Assembly (NCBI GenBank): GCA_002311025.1 | Contig: DBYY01000004.1 | Span: 6,212 to 70,211, forward strand | Length of the DNA stretch: 64,000 nucleotides | Source: Candidatus Proelusimicrobium tauri | GTDB lineage: Bacteria; Elusimicrobiota; Elusimicrobia; Elusimicrobiales; Elusimicrobiaceae | Reading direction: 5' to 3' | Shown here: in pieces, positions 59,795 through 64,000 of the stretch | Layout: the number at the start of each line of letters is the position of its first letter | How positions within the stretch are numbered: the first letter of the stretch is position 1 | Made by a program: the position numbers and the translations under genes | The notes under the pieces: generated by a model | Database searches by the model: none | What the model saw: the letters and a program-made list of their open reading frames with translations, nothing else | Told to the model about the DNA's origin: nothing

Positions 59795-60585
59795 TTTGCC
59801 TCCGTGGAAGCGTGTTCGTGATTATGTATATGCGCGGGGAAAGGGCAGGACTCTTCCGAGTGTAAATGGTCCATAATATGCTGGGTATAAGAGCCAAAAT
59901 AATTTGCCACCGCCTCTGATGAGCAAAATTCTTCTTTTGTTCCGCTGAAAATAAGTTCTTTATCAAGCACCATAAAGTCCGTTGCGTATTTGCCTATCTC
60001 GGCAATATCGTGCGTGATAAGCAAAATTGTAGTGTTTTGTTCTTTATTTAATTTAGATAAAAGTTCAAAAAAACTTTCGCGCGAAGTGCTGTCTAAAGCG
60101 GTGGTTGGTTCATCTAAAATAATAAGTTTGGGTTTATTTATTAAAGTCCTTGCAAGCAAAACGCGTTGTTGCTGACCGCCCGAAAGTTCGGTAAAAAGTT
60201 TGTTTCGGTATTTAAAACAATTTGTTGTGCGCATCATATTAAGTGCGGTTTTTAAATCTTCTTTATTAAAAATTTTAAAACCTTTTTTAGTGCTTAAAAG
60301 CCCCATTTTAACGACTTCAAAAGCCGTTAAAGGCATAAGGCGCGGCGGAGTGATTTTTTGCTCAAGGTAGCCAAGTTCGCTTGCGGGATTTTTTTGCCAT
60401 AAAGTTAAGCGCCCGCTTTGTAAGGGTAAAAGTCCTAGTATAAGTTTGATTAAAGTTGTTTTTCCACTGCCGTTTGGACCGATTAGGGCAGTCCAAGTTC
60501 CTTCTTTTAAACTAAAAGAAACTTTGCTTAAAACTTGCTGTCCGCGGTAAGCGTGGGAAATGTTTTTGGCTTCAATCAAATTCAT
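59791..60585 (-). CDS. znuC: Zinc/manganese ABC transporter ATPase with His-rich tail
   Basis: A 264-residue ABC ATPase. GPNGSGKTT is Walker A (about residues 37-45), LSGGQQQR the signature and LIILDEPTTALD Walker B. The last 25 residues hold several His (MDHLHSEESCPF, then HIHNHEHAS), an extension not needed for the ATPase fold; it may bind zinc and regulate transport. GlnR- or Zur-type operators could not be identified. It lies three bases after znuA. Confidence 0.9.
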   Translation of the reverse strand: MNLIEAKNISHAYRGQQVLSKVSFSLKEGTWTALIGPNGSGKTTLIKLILGLLPLQSGRLTLWQKNPASELGYLEQKITPPRLMPLTAFEVVKMGLLSTKKGFKIFNKEDLKTALNMMRTTNCFKYRNKLFTELSGGQQQRVLLARTLINKPKLIILDEPTTALDSTSRESFFELLSKLNKEQNTTILLITHDIAEIGKYATDFMVLDKELIFSGTKEEFCSSEAVANYFGSYTQHIMDHLHSEESCPFPAHIHNHEHASTEAK

Positions 60586-60588
60586 TTT

Positions 60589-61476
60589 TTATTTACACTC
60601 AAGCCCTTTGACTAAATTTTCAAGGTTTTTATACATAAAATCTTGATAGGAAATTTGCTCGTCAAATTCTTCTTTTGTTACATGCTCTATTGTATAAAGC
60701 ATTAAAATTTGCGCGCCTGTTTGCTGAACAATTAAATCTGCCATATCGGGGGGGAGTGCTTCTTCCGTAAAAATATATTTTATATTCTTTTCTTTAATTT
60801 GCTTTATCATTTCCAAAATATCTTTTGGACTTGGTTCCTGCGACTGGGAAGAATTAACCAGTGGCCTAAAATTAAGATTATAATTTTTTGCAATTGCCCC
60901 AAAAGCAAGATGCCCGATATGGTAAATATCTCTGTATTGGCAATTTGCAAGTTGCTCTGAGTAAGTGGTTTTTAAGGCGTTTATTTGTCTATGGAAATCA
61001 CTTAAATTGGCTTGCACTTTTTGTGCTAAAGCGGGGTTTTCTTTTTGGATGTTCTGAGAGGCCCTTTCCGTCATTAAAAGTGCTTTATCAAAGTCCATCC
61101 AAATATGAATATCTTGCGGTGTTGAAAGATTTTTACCTAGTTCAAAAGCCGCCTCTTTTTTTATATCATAGGCCCAAGGTTCTAAAGTTTTATCTACATA
61201 AAAAAAGGTTTTTGCTTTTTTGACTTCCAAAATATCTTTAGGCAATGGTTCAAAGGAATGGGGCTCAACTCCGGGTGGCATTAACATTGTTACATCTGCT
61301 TTATCTTTGACTAAATTTTTAACGATAGTATAGGGGACATAACTTGATACTAAAATTTTTGGTTTTGCTTGCGTGGCATTTTGTTCGTTTGAGCAGGCCG
61401 AGAAAGCAAAAGCAACTGCCGTTAAAAATATAACGGCAGTCGTCTTAAATAAGTTTTTAATACACGGATTTATCAT
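60589..61476 (-). CDS. znuA: Metal-binding lipoprotein of a zinc/manganese ABC transporter
   Basis: A 295-residue cluster 9 (ZnuA/TroA) solute-binding protein. A signal peptide ends in FSACSN with Cys28 as a possible lipidation site. Metal ligands are expected in VEPHSFEP and HIGHLAFGA, with an acidic ligand near YTIEHVTKEEF. The His-rich loop common in ZnuA is missing, so manganese is also possible. It overlaps the kbl stop by one base. It is placed downstream of a threonine catabolism pair, an unusual setting. Confidence 0.9.
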   Translation of the reverse strand: MINPCIKNLFKTTAVIFLTAVAFAFSACSNEQNATQAKPKILVSSYVPYTIVKNLVKDKADVTMLMPPGVEPHSFEPLPKDILEVKKAKTFFYVDKTLEPWAYDIKKEAAFELGKNLSTPQDIHIWMDFDKALLMTERASQNIQKENPALAQKVQANLSDFHRQINALKTTYSEQLANCQYRDIYHIGHLAFGAIAKNYNLNFRPLVNSSQSQEPSPKDILEMIKQIKEKNIKYIFTEEALPPDMADLIVQQTGAQILMLYTIEHVTKEEFDEQISYQDFMYKNLENLVKGLECK

Positions 61477-62663
61477 TAGATAATACCTAATTTTTTACCG
61501 CACTTTACAAAGGCTTCAACTGCCTTTTGTAAGTTTTCTTGGGTATGGTCGCTTGTTACAATAGTTCTTATTCTTGCTTTGCTTTTGGGCACGGTGGGGA
61601 AAACTATTGCAAGAGCAAAAACACCTTCATCAAAAAGCATTTTGCTTAGTTCTTTTGCTTTTTTCTCATCGCCAACCATAACGGGTGTAATAGGAGTTTG
61701 GGATTTGCCGGTATCAAAACCCGCTTTTTTAAGTTCTTCTTTAAAGAATTTTGTATTATCCCAAAGTCTTTTTAAGCGTTCGGGTTCATTGTAAATTACA
61801 TCAAGCCCTGCTATGCAACTTGCGATAACTGCCGGCGGATGGGAACTTGAGAAAAGAAACGGACGCGCAACACTTTGTAAATATTGTTTTAACTCAAAAG
61901 AACCTGCGGCATAACCGCCGATAGTGGCAAATGCTTTTGAAAGTGTGCCTATTTGAATATTCACTTGCCCTTTTAAATTATAGTAGGCAACGGTGCCGCG
62001 TCCTTGCGGGCCGATAACGCCGCTTGCGTGGGCATCATCAACCATAGTTATAACATTATGTTTTTTACAAAGTTCAACAATTTCAGGCAGTTTGGCAATA
62101 TCGCCGTCCATACTGAAAACACCGTCGGTCACAAGCATTTTTCTTCTTGCGTTTTTAACATCTTCGTCGTTTTCCAAAATTTCTTTTAAGTGTGCCATAT
62201 CGCTGTGACGGTAAATTTTGCGTTTTGCTTTGGAAAGTCTTGCCCCGTCAATAATAGAAGCGTGGTTTAACTCATCTGAAATCAAAACATCTTGAGGGCT
62301 TGTCATTAAACTTTGGCAAACGGCCACATTTGAAGTAAAACCCGATTGAATAACAATAGAATCTTCCGTGCCTTTAAATTCTGCAAGGCGTTTTTCCAAA
62401 ACTTCGTGTAAAGAAGTTGTGCCGATAATTGTTCTGACGGCGGCTGTCCCTATACCGTATTTTTTAGTTGCTTCTACGGCGGCTTCTTTTACTTTTGGGT
62501 GGCTTGCCAAGCAAAGATAATTGTTGGAAGTTAAGTTAATAACTTCTTTACCGTTGATTTGGCAAACGGGACCTTGTTCACTTTGTAAAATAGCCGGTTC
62601 AATAAAGCGTTCTTCTTTTTTTAGAGTTTGAATTTCTTCTTTTAAAAAATCTAAATTAGCCAT
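61476..62663 (-). CDS. kbl: Glycine C-acetyltransferase (2-amino-3-ketobutyrate CoA ligase)
   Basis: A 395-residue alpha-oxoamine synthase with PLP. It converts 2-amino-3-ketobutyrate and CoA to glycine and acetyl-CoA. Motifs are VINLTSNNYLCLASHP, TMVDDAHASGVIG with the Asp that holds the PLP ring nitrogen, and GTLSKAFATIGGYAAG with the Schiff-base lysine. Length is typical. It lies nine bases downstream of tdh and overlaps znuA by one base. Confidence 0.95.
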   Translation of the reverse strand: MANLDFLKEEIQTLKKEERFIEPAILQSEQGPVCQINGKEVINLTSNNYLCLASHPKVKEAAVEATKKYGIGTAAVRTIIGTTSLHEVLEKRLAEFKGTEDSIVIQSGFTSNVAVCQSLMTSPQDVLISDELNHASIIDGARLSKAKRKIYRHSDMAHLKEILENDEDVKNARRKMLVTDGVFSMDGDIAKLPEIVELCKKHNVITMVDDAHASGVIGPQGRGTVAYYNLKGQVNIQIGTLSKAFATIGGYAAGSFELKQYLQSVARPFLFSSSHPPAVIASCIAGLDVIYNEPERLKRLWDNTKFFKEELKKAGFDTGKSQTPITPVMVGDEKKAKELSKMLFDEGVFALAIVFPTVPKSKARIRTIVTSDHTQENLQKAVEAFVKCGKKLGII

Positions 62664-62672
62664 TTTTTACTC

Positions 62673-63710
62673 CTACGGAATAAGTAAAATTTTACCGCAT
62701 TCTTTTTTAGGATCGAGGGCAATTTCAAAAGCCTTCTGGAAATCTTTCATTTTGAAAGTGTGGGTAATAACAGGGCGCGGGTCAATGGCTTTACTCTTTA
62801 AAAGACTTTCCATTTTATACCAACTTCTAAAAATTTCTCTGCCGGCAATACCTTGTAAACGGACTGCCTTAAAAACAATTTGATTGGCATAATCCAAAGT
62901 TAAATCGCCTTTAGGTAAACCGAAGGCCACAAATTTGCCTGCCGGTTTAACGGCCTTTAAAGCCGTATTAATTGCCTGCTGATTGCCGGACATTTCAATA
63001 ACGATATCAATACCGCTCTTTTCGCCGCCGGCATCAATAATTTTTTCTAAAGTATTTTCTTCCGTAGGGTCAATAACAACATCGGCGCCCATTTGCTTGG
63101 CGAGATTTTTTCTAAATGCGGAAGTTTCAACGGCAATAACTTCGGCTGCACCGCACGCTTTTGCAATTTGCGTAGCAAATAAACCTTGCGGTCCACAACC
63201 GGAAATTAAAACGGATTTGCCGATAATATCTTCCGAAAGGGTTGCAAAAACTGCATTACCCAAAGGCTCCATAATAGAGCCGATGTCTCTTAAAGAATTA
63301 TCGCTATGTTTCCAAGCGCAGCGGGCCGGCACTGCGGCATATTCGGCAAAACCGCCGGGTACATCAATACCTAAAATTTTCAAATTACTGCAGACATGTC
63401 TTTGGTCATTTCTGCATTGATAGCACATACCGCAGAAGATATGGCTTTCAACGGAAACGAAATCCCCTTTCACAAAGCCTTTTGCTTTATCGCCGATTTC
63501 AACGACTTCGCCGCAAAGTTCATGACCGAAAACAAAAGGTATCGGCATACGCGCAGCCGACCAAGAAGAGTAAGTATAAATCGGCAAATCGCTACCGCAA
63601 ATAGAAGTTGCGTGGATTTTAATTAAAAGTTCATCACTTTTAATTCTTGGCATATCAACATCAATATATTCAGCACCGGGTGCCGGTTTTGTTTTACAAA
63701 TTGCTTTCAT
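62673..63710 (-). CDS. tdh: L-threonine 3-dehydrogenase
   Basis: A 345-residue zinc-dependent medium-chain dehydrogenase that oxidises threonine to 2-amino-3-ketobutyrate. Catalytic zinc motifs are CGSDLPIY and FGHELCGEVVE; the structural zinc cysteines are in CGMCYQCRNDQRHVC. LISGCGPQGLFA binds NAD. AGGAG stands eleven bases before the ATG. With kbl it forms a threonine to glycine plus acetyl-CoA route that feeds the glycine cleavage genes at the other end of the window. Other sugar or polyol dehydrogenases share this fold, but the kbl neighbour settles the call. Confidence 0.94.
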   Translation of the reverse strand: MKAICKTKPAPGAEYIDVDMPRIKSDELLIKIHATSICGSDLPIYTYSSWSAARMPIPFVFGHELCGEVVEIGDKAKGFVKGDFVSVESHIFCGMCYQCRNDQRHVCSNLKILGIDVPGGFAEYAAVPARCAWKHSDNSLRDIGSIMEPLGNAVFATLSEDIIGKSVLISGCGPQGLFATQIAKACGAAEVIAVETSAFRKNLAKQMGADVVIDPTEENTLEKIIDAGGEKSGIDIVIEMSGNQQAINTALKAVKPAGKFVAFGLPKGDLTLDYANQIVFKAVRLQGIAGREIFRSWYKMESLLKSKAIDPRPVITHTFKMKDFQKAFEIALDPKKECGKILLIP

Positions 63711-63715
63711 AACAG

Positions 63716-64000
63716 TTAATTCTCCTCTTCTTTTAATTTTACATTATTTAGACAAGGGGTTTTCAAGATATAAGGAATAGTTAAAAGCCCCGGAATAGAT
63801 AAAATAAGAACAAGCCAATAGAAATTTTTATAACCAAGCTCCATTTGTATTTTACCGCTGAGCATACCCGGCACCATCATACCAAGTGCCATAATGCCCG
63901 TTGAAATCGCATAATGCGAAGTTTTATATTTACCCGAACATATAAGCATAACAAAAACAGTGAAAGCCATAAAACCAAGTCCGTAGCCGAACTGTTCAAA
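63716..64000 (-). CDS. AmpG-like (PAT/MFS) transporter, C-terminal end (partial)
   Basis: Ninety-four codons of a gene that continues past the right edge. The visible part, FEQFGYGLGFMAFTVFVML, then KYKTSHYAISTGIMALGMM and PGMLSGKIQMELGY, matches the last membrane segments of MFS proteins of the AmpG/PAT type that import muropeptides or similar solutes. It lies five bases upstream of tdh. The short length leaves the substrate open. Confidence 0.75.
   Translation of the reverse strand, partial: FEQFGYGLGFMAFTVFVMLICSGKYKTSHYAISTGIMALGMMVPGMLSGKIQMELGYKNFYWLVLILSIPGLLTIPYILKTPCLNNVKLKEEEN

Noticed and set aside
1..64000. CRISPR array, prophage or insertion sequence
   Set aside because: No regularly spaced repeats, integrase, transposase or phage structural gene was found anywhere in the window.

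Overview
This 64 kb window is a gene-dense chromosomal segment (low GC, by eye a bit under 40%) from an anaerobic, fermentative, Gram-negative-type bacterium. An outer membrane and LPS-type envelope are suggested by an AsmA-like protein, sedoheptulose-7-phosphate isomerase (GmhA), a SurA/PpiD-like N-terminal domain protein and many Sec signal peptides. Fermentation is suggested by bifunctional AdhE, a membrane pyrophosphatase, the two-subunit glycine dehydrogenase, threonine dehydrogenase plus KBL, and cysteine desulfidase. The mix fits a gut-type Elusimicrobiota (Elusimicrobium-like) genome, but that placement is inferred from gene content and style, not demonstrated. I see no prophage, insertion sequence, CRISPR array or rRNA.

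Layout. 1-6976 (+): an operon with the end of gcvPA, gcvPB, a lipoate/octanoate transferase, a membrane HExxH protein, an AsmA-like protein, pyrE and an RlmI-type methyltransferase. 7082-8895 (-): a membrane protein and deoB. 8999-9558: tRNA-Phe, a 360-base gap with a long imperfect hairpin and partial copies, tRNA-Met, then lysS. 11157-21437: uppP (-) diverging from addB-addA-ybaB, then M23 peptidase, bactofilin, SurA-N protein and a PfkB kinase (+). 21434-24104 (-): trmJ, cyuA, radC, diverging from lpd (+). 25577-27656 (+): two paralogous secreted proteins of unknown function with duplicated promoters and terminators. 27728-31527 (-): glgP, mazG, PPP-type phosphatase, diverging from a glcDE fusion, glcF, GAF-HD-GYP and hppA (31555-37717, +). 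37786-41807 (-): nudix, gatA, gatC, VanY-type peptidase, SpoIID-like protein. 41965-47971 (+): adhE, trmL, MFS transporter, flavodoxin, secreted HELLH protein. 47972-48365: decayed palindromic repeats and tRNA-Ser. 48509-57668 (+): MoxR/Bat operon followed by gmhA and rpiB. 57734-64000 (-): rdgB, nth, zinc ABC transporter, kbl, tdh and the end of an AmpG-like transporter.

Metabolic logic. Threonine is oxidised by Tdh and cleaved by Kbl to acetyl-CoA and glycine. Glycine can be split by the glycine cleavage system (gcvPA/PB, lipoylation enzyme and lpd are all here). Acetyl-CoA can be reduced to ethanol by AdhE. Cysteine is desulfurised by CyuA, glycogen is mobilised by GlgP, and pyrophosphate energy is recovered by HppA.

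The most noteworthy signals are regulatory. Three divergent gene pairs have overlapping or almost overlapping -10 boxes, and several genes appear to start at, or within a base or two of, their transcription start (leaderless). A GGYCYTTTGWC-type motif sits about 42-43 bases upstream of the predicted start at three promoters: adhE and both secreted paralogues. Other points of interest are the structured repeat family at 9086-9275 and 48040-48080, and a decayed copy of the tRNA-Ser 3' end.
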